A stretch of 64,000 nt of DNA from Verrucomicrobia bacterium Tous-C9LFEB (GCA_903970445.1 CAJCIP010000065.1:1-64000), one strand, 5' to 3'. Positions 1-7,633 are shown, counted from the stretch's first letter. Made by a program: numbers and translations. The notes: generated by a model not told the origin, from the letters alone.

Positions 1-293
1 GAGGGGCATGGCTTCTGAACCTGTCCTGAGCGCAGTCGAACGGATGCCATCCATGCCAGCCAAATCTCGCGGCTTTAGCCGCTGAGGTAAGCCCGGCCAT
101 GCCAAACGAGCCACAAACGAACAAAGCACCACCACCCAAAGGAACCGCACCATGCCCGAACCAACCAAACGCTTCCAATGCCGACACATCTTCACCGACG
201 GGCGCCGCTGCGGCAGCCCATGCCTCCGCAAACCCGAAGGCCACGAAGACTTCTGCTACTACCACCACACCTCGCGCCGCCCCGCACCCTGCA
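1..293 (+). repeat. Direct repeat copy A (about 293 bases)
   Basis: This stretch is repeated at 2719-3010 with about 14 substitutions and two small indels, so roughly 95% identity by eye. It holds a REP-like palindrome (GCGGCTTTAGCCGC at 69-82), a spacer, and the first 47 codons of a cysteine/histidine-motif gene. Similarity stops sharply after the bases CCCTGCA at about 293. There copy A runs into RHS coding sequence, while copy B continues into an intact gene. The left end may lie outside the window. Confidence 0.9.
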
Positions 294-1421
294 CTCAACC
301 AAAGAGTCGCCACGGTCACCTCCGCCGGGACGCAGCAGTTCCTTTTCACGCCCGACGGCAAACGGGCCGCCACGCTGGACGGGAGCGGCACCCCCGTCTC
401 TGCACAGGCCTACTTCGCGGGTGCTCCACTGGCCTTTTACAAATCTGGCGCATTCCACTTCCAGCACCAGGACTGGCTAGGCACCGAGCGGCTGCGCACC
501 TCGCAAACCGGCACAGCCGAAGGGACTTTCTCATCTCTCTCATTCGGCGACGCCTACTCCGCTCCAAGCGGCGACACCGATCCCAGCCACTACACCGGCC
601 TCGATCAGGACACCGAAACCGGCAACTCCCACGCCATGTTCCGCGACTACAACCCGGGCACCGGCACTTGGATGCGGCCAGATCCGTACTTCGGCAGCTA
701 CGACACGAGTAATCCTCAAAGCATGAACAGGTATGCTTATGTACTGAATCAATCGCTCTCCCTAACCGACCCATCCGGTCTGGATTTTTGGATCGGCAAC
801 TGCTACTACCATCAAACAGCAACCAGCTCCACTGTCAAAACTACGGATGGCACCGTTATCTCCGGGAGTGATGAAACGGATGGAGCGGTAATGGTTGGTT
901 GTGTGCCCCAGGGCGGCGGAAATGGCCCTGGCGGAGGAGGAGGCCCTGGCGGAGCGGGAGGCCATGGCAATCAGAACAGAAACTGTTTCATCAAGGGAGT
1001 TGTCACCAGCGTCGTAACCGGGCTAGTCGTGGACGGAGCAGCTATAGATGCAAGCGAACTAGGCGTGCCTCCAGAGATCACAGGTCCCGCATTGTTCGTG
1101 CTGGGCGTAGCAGGCGGCGTGTCTCTTGGAGTTGACATCGTCCAGAATTTCCGGTCAGGAAACACCGCCGGGCTCTATTACGACGCAGGCTCGGTGGCGG
1201 CTGGTCTGCTTACAGGAGGTATCCTTGGCGGTAAGGTAGCAAAGTCTATAGACAGTGGCGCAACAAGCGGGTGGAGTTTGTCGAAGGATTGGGGAAATAG
1301 ATTCAGGCCTAGCCTCGGATTGGAACCCGGCCCATGGCTTGCACCTGATAAGGCGGGCGCACGTGGAGCAACTGCGGCAGCGAGTGGACTGGGTTCTCTC
1401 TTCACGGGATGCGGCGGATGA
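99..1421 (+). CDS. Orphan RHS-repeat core tail with C-terminal variable domain (chimeric 5' end)
   Basis: Residues about 67-229 are a typical RHS-core end: a DWLGTERLRT segment, 'YTGLDQDTETG', 'FRDYNPGTGTWMRPDPYFGS' and the closing 'MNRYAYVLNQSLSLTDPSGLD'. RHS proteins are large secreted or surface filaments whose variable C-terminus is often a toxin. The remaining ~210 residues form a variable tail with a Gly-rich linker (about 272-291) and hydrophobic Gly/Ala-rich helices; I recognise no toxin fold. The first ~66 residues are an out-of-frame reading of direct repeat A, low-complexity in Ala/Thr/Pro, so the true RHS N-terminal part is missing. It is probably a displaced tail or a decaying gene. 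It overlaps the next small membrane gene by 13 bases, as toxin-immunity pairs often do. Confidence 0.75.
   Translation: MPNEPQTNKAPPPKGTAPCPNQPNASNADTSSPTGAAAAAHASANPKATKTSATTTTPRAAPHPALNQRVATVTSAGTQQFLFTPDGKRAATLDGSGTPVSAQAYFAGAPLAFYKSGAFHFQHQDWLGTERLRTSQTGTAEGTFSSLSFGDAYSAPSGDTDPSHYTGLDQDTETGNSHAMFRDYNPGTGTWMRPDPYFGSYDTSNPQSMNRYAYVLNQSLSLTDPSGLDFWIGNCYYHQTATSSTVKTTDGTVISGSDETDGAVMVGCVPQGGGNGPGGGGGPGGAGGHGNQNRNCFIKGVVTSVVTGLVVDGAAIDASELGVPPEITGPALFVLGVAGGVSLGVDIVQNFRSGNTAGLYYDAGSVAAGLLTGGILGGKVAKSIDSGATSGWSLSKDWGNRFRPSLGLEPGPWLAPDKAGARGATAAASGLGSLFTGCGG
152..293 (+). pseudogene. 5' fragment of a Cys/His-motif gene (copy of the gene at 2869)
   Basis: The ATG at 152 opens a frame whose first 47 codons match the intact gene at 2869-3489 almost exactly. 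They include the CxH...C...C...C..HH pattern. Beyond the repeat boundary the frame reads an out-of-frame shadow of the RHS gene, so no homologous C-terminus follows. I read it as a truncated duplicate left by the rearrangement that brought in the RHS tail. It could still give a short chimeric peptide if translated. Confidence 0.7.
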
Positions 1422-1744
1422 GCTACTTGTGGAATATGCTCCTCTGCATATGTTTCGTTTTGCCTATAGCCGAAGCCATTGTGCGTCGGTCACCGGATGT
1501 GCCATTGCTCCGCGGCGTCGCGGCTATAGTCATGGGAGCGACGCTCGGCGCAATCGGATCATTCGCTTTGTACAAAATCAGTACGCGGCTGCGGCGGTCC
1601 GATGCAACGATCAAGAACAAAGAACCTTCCCGAACCAGACCCGCTGAGTTTTATCTTCTCGTCGGTGCTGCTGCATGGACCATTGCCGTCGGGATTACGT
1701 CAAGCTACGCCGCTGACTATATCTATCGTTTGAGTGTGAGGTAA
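1409..1744 (+). CDS. Small membrane protein, candidate immunity protein of the RHS tail
   Basis: The 111-residue product has three likely membrane segments (about residues 5-24, 34-55 and 83-106), with a charged stretch (RLRRSDATIKNKEPSRTRP) between the second and third. It starts inside the last codons of the RHS gene, a layout usual for the immunity gene of a polymorphic toxin, whose product in several families is a small membrane protein. I do not recognise the family. A second in-frame ATG at 1418 is equally possible. The immunity role is inferred from position and topology only. Confidence 0.5.
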   Translation: MRRMSYLWNMLLCICFVLPIAEAIVRRSPDVPLLRGVAAIVMGATLGAIGSFALYKISTRLRRSDATIKNKEPSRTRPAEFYLLVGAAAWTIAVGITSSYAADYIYRLSVR

Positions 1745-1826
1745 TGACGACTCGTCTTGGTATACAGGTCGTTCGCCATACTCCCTTTGGGAGTGCAGGA
1801 TATAACGTCTGCCTTCATAACTGTGG

Positions 1827-2075
1827 ATGCTAGCTATGAAGTTTTTCGGTATTACTCTTATCGTCTTCGTCTTGGCATTGACACTTGTGCATGGAGTGCT
1901 GATGCTGTTCTCTCCACGACTTTGGTTTCGGATTCCAAAGTGGATCCGTGGCGGCGGCTACTTCAGCGACGAGTTGCACAGCAGGGGTTGGCAAACCTTG
2001 CCCCTCAGACTGACTGGGCTGTGTATGGTTTCGATGGTCCTGTACGTGCTCTATTCGCGGCCATGGCAATGGTAA
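1827..2075 (+). CDS. Small two-helix membrane protein
   Basis: The 82-residue product has a strongly hydrophobic N-terminal segment, a basic middle (RFRIPKWIRGGG) and a second hydrophobic helix (about residues 62-76), ending PWQW. A second ATG at 1836 may be the true start. It follows the preceding membrane gene by 82 bases, in the stretch between the RHS tail and the second direct repeat. No family is recognised. It may be a second immunity-type gene or a leftover from an earlier tail exchange. A longer overlapping frame (1757-2176) has no membrane pattern or recognisable domain, so this frame was preferred. Confidence 0.45.
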   Translation: MLAMKFFGITLIVFVLALTLVHGVLMLFSPRLWFRIPKWIRGGGYFSDELHSRGWQTLPLRLTGLCMVSMVLYVLYSRPWQW

Positions 2076-2718
2076 GCAGCAACAGGCGCTGGCAATGTCA
2101 GCCTTGGTTCGTACAACGAAAGCCTTCTCACTTCTTTCGAGGGTGGCACATTCATGCACAGCTCAATCGTGCCTGAGTGGGGAACAATCAGCCGGGAACA
2201 AAAACCTTGTCAAGCCCCTTGACATACCCAAAACAGCGCAACCACAACAAAACGCACGAGATAAAATTTCAAAAGAGTTGACATAGTTATTCGCTCCGGT
2301 TCCGTAGAATAGAAATAGACGCAAATTCAGGCTGCCGTTGGCGCAACATCGCCCGGCGGCCTCTTCCTTTTGCCCTGACGTTGTTGCACCCGAGCGCCAT
2401 GAGCGCGACTCGTTTAAGCCTAGGGCGAAACGCATTGCAGCCGTGGGTACTCGTCACCGCATGTGCCAGCGCCAACGGCGCGGCCTATACCAGCATGGGG
2501 CGAAGCCCCATGTAGACAGCCAACAGATGACTGAGGGCTGAAGGCCCGACCTATAGCTCCGAGGGTGCCGAGGCTTCAGCCTTCACCCCAGACTCGCCTT
2601 GTTAAGGTCACGGCTTCAGAGCCTGTCCTGAGCGCAGCCGAAGGATGACGTTCTGACATGCGATCGTCGCGGCTTCAGCCGCTGGGGCGAGCCTTATCAC
2701 CCTGCAAAGCGAGCTTGG
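2076..2718 (+). other. Gene-poor stretch with REP-like palindromes
   Basis: No convincing gene is seen here. Directly after the 2073-2075 stop, the same frame stays open for about 48 codons without a start (to about 2218) and reads a Gly/Ser-rich peptide; this may be a gene remnant. From 2494 onward there are several short palindromes built on a GGCTTCAGCC-like core, leading into repeat copy B. Confidence 0.5.
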
Positions 2719-2800
2719 GAGGGGCATGGCTCCTGAACCGGTCCTGAGCGCGGTCGAACGGATGCCATTCATGCCAGCCAAATCTCGCGGCTTTAGCCGC
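2494..2800. repeat. Cluster of REP-like palindromes
   Basis: Palindromes sit at 2494-2512 (CATGGGGC-GAA-GCCCCATG, a perfect 8-base stem), 2535-2547 (imperfect), 2570-2584 (imperfect), 2669-2682 (GCGGCTTCAGCCGC) and 2787-2800 (GCGGCTTTAGCCGC). The last is also at 69-82 in copy A. The phrase CCTGTCCTGAGCGCAG is found near 21, 2622 and (variant) 2738. The shared GGCTT(C/T)AGCC core and the intergenic position resemble repetitive extragenic palindromes. Some units could act as transcript ends, but none has a T-run. Confidence 0.6.
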
Positions 2801-3010
2801 TGAGGTCAGCCCGGCCATGCCAAATCGAGCCACAAACGAACAAAGCACCACCAACTAAAGGAACCACCATGCCCGAACCCACAAAACGCTTCCAATGCCG
2901 CCACATCTTCACCGACGGTCGCCGCTGCGGCAGCCCATGCCTCCGCAAACCCGAAGGCCACGAAGACTTCTGCTACTACCACCACACCTCTCGCCGTCCC
3001 GCGCCCTGCA
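2719..3010 (+). repeat. Direct repeat copy B (about 292 bases)
   Basis: This is the second copy of the stretch at 1-293: REP-like palindrome, spacer, and the start of the Cys/His-motif gene. Here the gene continues intact, so this copy is probably the original junction. The two copies lie in the same orientation and bracket the RHS tail and its small membrane genes. Confidence 0.9.
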
Positions 3011-3489
3011 TCGGACGAAGCCGCCGCCGCTCCACGACCTTCACGCTCCCGCTGCTCGCAGACCGCAGCGCCGTCCAGCACAGCATCAGCCAGGTCCTCC
3101 AGAAACTCGCCGGGAATGAGCTCGACCCGCGCCGCGCCGGCCTCCTGCTCTACGGCTTGCAGATCGCAAGCATCAACCTTCCACCCCAGAAGCGCCTCGA
3201 ACCCGCCAAAGACGAAACCACCGTCGACGAAATCACCACCGACCCAACCCACGGCACCCTGGCCCACGACGCCGAACTAGCCCCACCCGAACGCGAAAAG
3301 AACAGCGCCCGCGATGTCCTCGAAGACTGGTACCGCCACGAAGCATCAGAGGCCGCCAACCCAATCCCGTCCATCCAGGCGTTAGCTGACCCGCAACACC
3401 GCAAGTCCACCGCTAACCCAAAACCCTGCAAGACTTTGCGCACAAAGTACCCCACCCGGTCGACCGCCAAAAAGCCCTCATACCGCTAA
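2869..3489 (+). CDS. Conserved acidobacterial-type Cys/His-motif protein
   Basis: The 206-residue product starts with a likely metal-binding pattern: C9, H11, C19, C23, C34 and H38-H39 in 'FQCRHIFTDGRRCGSPC...FCYYHH'. A conserved-looking helix follows (about residues 61-106: LPLLADRSAVQHSISQVLQ, then DPRRAGLLLYGLQIASINL). The last 80 residues are polar and look disordered. I have the impression that proteins with this layout occur in several copies per acidobacterial genome, but I know of no assigned function. The duplication of its 5' end at 152 implies it was a recombination site. It reads toward infC, 72 bases away. Confidence 0.75.
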   Translation: MPEPTKRFQCRHIFTDGRRCGSPCLRKPEGHEDFCYYHHTSRRPAPCIGRSRRRSTTFTLPLLADRSAVQHSISQVLQKLAGNELDPRRAGLLLYGLQIASINLPPQKRLEPAKDETTVDEITTDPTHGTLAHDAELAPPEREKNSARDVLEDWYRHEASEAANPIPSIQALADPQHRKSTANPKPCKTLRTKYPTRSTAKKPSYR

Positions 3490-3497
3490 CGCGCCGA

Positions 3498-3506
3498 TGG
3501 TATACT
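3498..3506 (+). promoter_or_regulatory. Extended -10 promoter element of infC
   Basis: TGGTATACT matches an extended -10 (TGnTATAAT type). No clear -35 is seen 17 bases upstream, as is common for extended -10 promoters. Transcription would begin near 3513, giving a leader of about 35-50 bases before infC. The same TGnTATACT form is seen before pyrG. Confidence 0.5.
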
Positions 3507-3534
3507 CGCGTGTGCACTTGCTTCTTCGCTTTGC

Positions 3535-3549
3535 AGGAAGCTAACCATC
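3535..3549 (+). promoter_or_regulatory. Ribosome-binding site pointing to a possible AUC start of infC
   Basis: AGGAAG at 3535-3540 lies 6 bases before an in-frame ATC at 3547-3549, ideal spacing. The first in-frame ATG (3562) is 21 bases away from it. Rare AUU/AUC starts are well known for infC, where IF-3 rejects non-AUG initiation and so controls itself. This suggests the true start is AUC at 3547. Confidence 0.5.
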
Positions 3550-3561
3550 CCTTTCAACAGC

Positions 3562-4197
3562 ATGGCCGAAAGCACGCCATGGAGGCTGCCCATCCCACCG
3601 TTCACCGACAAACGCTCCCAGAAGTCCTTTATCCGCACCAACGAACGTATCCGTGCACGCGAAATCCGCGTGATTGACGAGAACGGCGAACAGCTCGGCG
3701 TTATGGCGCCATTTGACGCGTTGAAGATTGCGCGCGAGCGATCGCTGGACCTGGTCGAGATTTCTCCGAATGCTGTGCCGCCCGTCTGCAAAATCCAGGA
3801 CTACGGCAAGTACCTGTACGAAAAGGACAAGAGCGACCGCGCCGCGCGCAAGACCCAGAAGGTCATCGTCATCAAGGAAGTGAAGTTCTCGGTCACGGTG
3901 GACGAGCACGACTACCAGACGAAGAAAAACCAGGCTGTGCGCTTCCTGGGCGACGGCGACAAGGTGAAGGCGAGCCTGCGCTTCAAGGGCCGCCAGATGG
4001 CGCATCGTGACCTGGGCTACAAGATCATCAACCGGCTGATTATGGATATCGGCGAGGCCGGAATCGTCGAGTTCATGCCGCGCATGGAAGGCACCACGCT
4101 GCACGCGATTCTTGCGCCCAACAAGAAGATTCCGGTGGCAAAGCCAAAAGCAGTGGCGACCGAAGCCCCAGCCCCCGCGCCAGTAGCTGCTTCTTAG
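3562..4197 (+). CDS. infC: Translation initiation factor IF-3
   Basis: IF-3 binds the 30S subunit, keeps 50S off and proofreads start-codon choice. The N-domain signature 'NERIRAREIRVIDENGEQLG' and 'LVEISPNAVPPVCKIQDYGKYLYE' is followed by the Lys-rich linker and the C-domain ('KEVKFSVTVDEHDYQTKK', 'KASLRFKGRQMAHRDLG', 'MEGTTLHAILAP'). A Pro/Ala-rich tail of ~25 residues follows. The ATG at 3562 is given as the start, but a ribosome-binding site favours an AUC codon at 3547, adding five residues. The usual rpmI-rplT partners do not follow; the next gene is on the opposite strand. Confidence 0.97.
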   Translation: MAESTPWRLPIPPFTDKRSQKSFIRTNERIRAREIRVIDENGEQLGVMAPFDALKIARERSLDLVEISPNAVPPVCKIQDYGKYLYEKDKSDRAARKTQKVIVIKEVKFSVTVDEHDYQTKKNQAVRFLGDGDKVKASLRFKGRQMAHRDLGYKIINRLIMDIGEAGIVEFMPRMEGTTLHAILAPNKKIPVAKPKAVATEAPAPAPVAAS

Positions 4198-4217
4198 CGC
4201 AAGCCAAGCCCCGGGGC

Positions 4218-5393
4218 TTACTGAGACGCCTGCGTCACTGGGGTCAGGTTGACATCCACTCCGCTCAGATCTCCATCGGTAACGCTAAGGGCCTCCTGGA
4301 ACGGCTGGAACGTCGTTCCGGAAGATGCGCTCGAGTCTCCCCGCGGGCGACCTCCTTGCGCTGGATTGGAGCTGGCATTCGGTACCGAGAGCGTATAGCT
4401 CCCAGCGGGAACGTAGGTCAGCGCGTAGCTGCCGTCGCTGCTGATCTGGGCCACGCGTGTCAGCGAAGTGTCTTGAGAATCAACCAGCCGGACCGATCCT
4501 GAAGCGACCGTGCCCGATGTGGCGCCGACGTGGCCCGTCACCCGATGCAATGCTGCCAGATCCATCACGATAACCATGTCGCCGCGCTCCTCGCCGGCGT
4601 GCAGTGTTACCGTTTGCGCTTCAGTCCTGCGGACCTTGCCGGGCGCGTACATGGCGATGTTCATCGTCCGCCCCCCGCCAAAGCCTCGCCCTTGCGCGTC
4701 GGAGGGCACAGGAGCCTGCACACTAGCGCGAATCAGGTAGCTTCCTGAGGCCAGGCCTGTCATGCGGAACTGGCCCCGGTCATCCGTTTGCGCGAAGTCA
4801 CCGCCTGGACCGGCGAAGAAGCCGATCCTTCCGCCGCCATTTTGCGCCGTGGTCGCTACGGCACTAACCGCGTTTACCTGTACGCCGGCAGCAGGGCTGC
4901 CGTCGTCCCACTGGATACGTCCAGAAATGACGCCGCCGCGCTCGAGCGAAAGGTTCACCGTGCTGGAAGAACTGGCCGCCACATGCACCGTGGGAAGCTT
5001 CGCCAAAGCCGACGCCATGTCTGCTCCATTTGCGACCAACAATGCAGCTTCCGAGACGTAGCCCGTCGCCGTTGCAGAGACGTAGTAGTCGCCGGGCTGC
5101 ACATTCGTCGCCGTGAAGGTGCCTTCCAGGTCGGTGCGTGCGCCGGAACGCCTGCCGGCGCCATCGCGGTTGCTCGCATTGCCGTTGGCTTCTTCCACCG
5201 GGATCAGCAGGACGTTGGCGAAGCGGGCTGGATGTTGTGTGTCCGCACAAACGACATGGCCAGTGACGCTGCCGCCCGTAGCCTGCACCTCTGATTGCGG
5301 TGCGATGCCAACTTGTGGCTGTTGTGCAAGGACAGTACCCGTGATCGCAGTCAGCACCAGGAGATGAAAGACGGTTTTGTAGGAGTGGGACAT
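4218..5393 (-). CDS. Secreted protein with carboxypeptidase-regulatory-like repeats
   Basis: The 391-residue product has a signal peptide ending 'TGTVLAQQPQ'. At least three beta-sandwich repeats of the carboxypeptidase-regulatory-like type follow: about residues 40-150 ('GSVTGHVVCADTQHPARFANV...GDYYVSATATGY'), 155-250 ('GGVISGRIQWDDGSPAAGVQVN...GSYLIRASV') and 285-385 ('HRVTGHVGATSG...AGSYTLSVPNA'). Each has the G.V.(G/D).G.P..G...V start and the closing L.(P/A)G.Y...V motif. No enzyme domain is present, so it is probably an extracytoplasmic binding or structural protein. Its stop region forms a short palindrome (AAGCCCCGGGGCTT, 4206-4219) with the end of the convergent infC. Confidence 0.8.
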   Translation of the reverse strand: MSHSYKTVFHLLVLTAITGTVLAQQPQVGIAPQSEVQATGGSVTGHVVCADTQHPARFANVLLIPVEEANGNASNRDGAGRRSGARTDLEGTFTATNVQPGDYYVSATATGYVSEAALLVANGADMASALAKLPTVHVAASSSSTVNLSLERGGVISGRIQWDDGSPAAGVQVNAVSAVATTAQNGGGRIGFFAGPGGDFAQTDDRGQFRMTGLASGSYLIRASVQAPVPSDAQGRGFGGGRTMNIAMYAPGKVRRTEAQTVTLHAGEERGDMVIVMDLAALHRVTGHVGATSGTVASGSVRLVDSQDTSLTRVAQISSDGSYALTYVPAGSYTLSVPNASSNPAQGGRPRGDSSASSGTTFQPFQEALSVTDGDLSGVDVNLTPVTQASQ

Positions 5394-5540
5394 GGGCGGT
5401 CTCGTTTGTTCGACGTATGAGCACGCTCTTTTGGCTCCATCTGAGCGTGACTCAGCAACTGAAGCCGTGACACTAAGGCGTCTTCGATCAATTCTGCTTC
5501 AGCGCCGCTGGGGTATGTTCAGGATCTGAAGAGAGACGCT

Positions 5541-6689
5541 CTAGACTTGGCGCTGCCCGAGATCACGCCGCACGCGGTCCATTGTCTCTAAATAGAAGTG
5601 CAGATTGTGGATGGAGTTCAGGGTCGCACCGAGCGGTTCGCCGCTGGCAAACAGGTGCCTCAGGTATGCACGCGTGTAGCGCGCGCATACCGAGCAGCCG
5701 CAGCCTTCATCAATGGGCCGCTGATCTTCCGCGTTGTCCTGCTTCTTGATGTTTAGGCGAACGACAGCGCTGCTGCGGTCTCGTGGGGCTTCCCGGATGA
5801 ACAGCAATCCATGGCGTCCCGCGCGAGTGGGCAGCACGCAATCCATCATGTCAACGCCCATGCGCGCATATTCTTCGATTTCGTCCGGGTAGCCGACACC
5901 CATCACGTAGCGCGGCTTGTCCTTTGGCAGATGTTCCAGCGTGCGCGCGATCATCTCGCGTGTTATCTCTCGCGCTTCGCCGACGGCCAAGCCGCCGATT
6001 GCGTAGCCGGGAAAGTCCATGGCGACGAGACGCTCGGCGGACTCTTTGCGCAAGTCGGCGTACATGCCACCCTGCACGATGCCGAAAAGGGCCTGGTGCC
6101 GGTCGTTGAGTTCGTTGTGCCACGGCACCTCGTGGCGATGCGCTTTCCAGTACTCGAATGAACGCGCGGCCCAGGCATGTGTCAGGCCCATGGAGTCGCG
6201 GGTGCGTTCCCAACTCGCCGGAGTCTCGACGCACTCGTCGAACGCCATCATGATGTCAGCGCCGAGCGCGATCTGCGCGGCCATGGAATGTTCCGGCGAG
6301 AAGAAATGCTTCGAGCCGTCGAGGTGCGAACGGAACTCGACACCGTCCGGTGTGATCTTGCGCAGGCTGGAAAGAGAAAAGACCTGGAAGCCGCCGGAGT
6401 CTGTAAGCATCGGCCGCTGCCAGCTCATGAAGCGATGGACGCCGCCCGCGCGACGGATCAAGTCGTGCCCTGGGCGCAGGTAGAGGTGATACGTGTTCGC
6501 GAGAATGATCTCCGCACCCGTACCCTGCGGGCCGATGCGCTCCAAAACATCCTGTGGAACGGCCTTCACCGTTGCCGCGGTGCCGACGGGCATGAATACA
6601 GGCGTTTGCACCGTACCATGCGGCAAAAGAAGAACGGCCCTTCGGCCGCCGCCCTCGCTCGTGGATTGAACCTGGAACTCCAACGACAT
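5541..6689 (-). CDS. tgt: Queuine tRNA-ribosyltransferase
   Basis: This enzyme swaps guanine 34 of GUN-anticodon tRNAs for the queuosine precursor preQ1. Visible family motifs are 'TPVFMPVGTAATVKAV' near the start, 'DSGGFQVFSL' with the catalytic Asp region, 'FSPEHSMAAQIALGADIMMAFDEC', 'GGLAVGE', 'MGVGYPDEIEEYARMGVDMMDCVLPTR' and the zinc site 'GCGCSVCARYTRAYLRHLF' plus a later His. The frame is open to a TTG at 6749. The ATG at 6689 (MSLEFQVQS) gives 382 residues, the family's usual length, and is preferred, although no clear ribosome-binding site is seen. 'PTRAGRHG' replaces the commoner PTRNARNG. Confidence 0.95.
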   Translation of the reverse strand: MSLEFQVQSTSEGGGRRAVLLLPHGTVQTPVFMPVGTAATVKAVPQDVLERIGPQGTGAEIILANTYHLYLRPGHDLIRRAGGVHRFMSWQRPMLTDSGGFQVFSLSSLRKITPDGVEFRSHLDGSKHFFSPEHSMAAQIALGADIMMAFDECVETPASWERTRDSMGLTHAWAARSFEYWKAHRHEVPWHNELNDRHQALFGIVQGGMYADLRKESAERLVAMDFPGYAIGGLAVGEAREITREMIARTLEHLPKDKPRYVMGVGYPDEIEEYARMGVDMMDCVLPTRAGRHGLLFIREAPRDRSSAVVRLNIKKQDNAEDQRPIDEGCGCSVCARYTRAYLRHLFASGEPLGATLNSIHNLHFYLETMDRVRRDLGQRQV

Positions 6690-6790
6690 CCAGTCAGTGT
6701 AGTTGGAGTAGAAACTGGCTAATTCAGAGAGTAGCTGCGTGCCAAGCAATGCGACTCATTGGGAAGGTATCGCAGATAAGAGGCGATCAT

Positions 6791-7633
6791 TCACGAGTGT
6801 CGCTCACGACCTTCGCTCGACGAGGTTGCCGTCGTTGATGGAATCATCGAATCCAAGGAGGAGAGTGCCTCAGCGCGCGTGGTTTCGAGTGAGGCAATCC
6901 AAATGGACGCTGGGATGGTCGGCGAAACCGCCACAGCGAAACTCACAAATGCGTCGCGAAACTTGAGCCATGCACGCTGCTCGATTTTCAATTTGGCAAA
7001 GGATGGTCCTTGATGAGTTGCGACAAGATCAGATTCGAGACGCTTCCATGCAGCGTTAAGCTTTGCATCGGCTTCGCCGACCGCAGGCGATGGCTTACCC
7101 GGTGCTAAGTCGTCTGCGGGACCTCTATCGTAGATACCTGGTAAGTCTGTGCGATGAATCATTGCGTACGTTACGGCCATATCGAAGTGCGCATGGAGAT
7201 ACTCGGATGCGAATTCACCACCGTTATCCCATTCAGCTGGAGCGTAAGGTGCCAAGTAAAGATAGCCGCCTGATACTTGCACATCCAAAAATTGTTGAAA
7301 AGCTTTCTCAAGCTGCACATAAGCGAACCGCTGGGCCGGGGTGAGCTTCGCAAGCAGCGGCTTGACCTGTGCCGCTGCTGTTCTAGAAGTCTTACGGGCA
7401 TCCTCGTCGGCCTCTAAAATACCGCCTAAATGTGTGCGCGCAAGGTCTTGTTCCTGGTGTTCCTTCCAGATTTCACACTGCTTTGCCAACGTCTGGGGAA
7501 GCTTGCTGTAATCCTCAATTGCACCACATTGCCTTTGTAGCTTGTCGGCGTTGCTGGGCAATTTCGCTTGTGCGAAAGCAGGCAAGGACGCAGATACTAA
7601 GGCGATTATGGTGAGACGCCGTCGAAGGCTCAT
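6791..7633 (-). CDS. Secreted LprI-like (DUF1311-type) protein
   Basis: The 280-residue protein has a signal peptide (MSLRRRLTIIALVSASLPAFAQA). The C-terminal third 'LNAAWKRLESDL...LKIEQRAWLKFRDAFVSFAVAV' fits the LprI/DUF1311 family, typically 'LN.aYk.L...L...QraWl.fRda'. Some members inhibit lysozyme; many are uncharacterised envelope proteins. The middle third (about residues 85-200) has no family I know. It lies 104 bases upstream of tgt on the same strand and may share its transcript. The inhibitor role is only a family association. Confidence 0.6.
   Translation of the reverse strand: MSLRRRLTIIALVSASLPAFAQAKLPSNADKLQRQCGAIEDYSKLPQTLAKQCEIWKEHQEQDLARTHLGGILEADEDARKTSRTAAAQVKPLLAKLTPAQRFAYVQLEKAFQQFLDVQVSGGYLYLAPYAPAEWDNGGEFASEYLHAHFDMAVTYAMIHRTDLPGIYDRGPADDLAPGKPSPAVGEADAKLNAAWKRLESDLVATHQGPSFAKLKIEQRAWLKFRDAFVSFAVAVSPTIPASIWIASLETTRAEALSSLDSMIPSTTATSSSEGRERHS

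Noticed and set aside
1757-2176. 139-codon open frame overlapping the 82-residue membrane gene
   Set aside because: It has no recognisable domain, membrane pattern or ribosome-binding site and reads through the better membrane-protein frame.
2209-2310. Possible promoter TTGACA at about 2279 in the RHS-REP gap
   Set aside because: The best -10-like hexamer (TAGAAT) is 21 bases away, too far for a standard promoter, and no gene follows closely.
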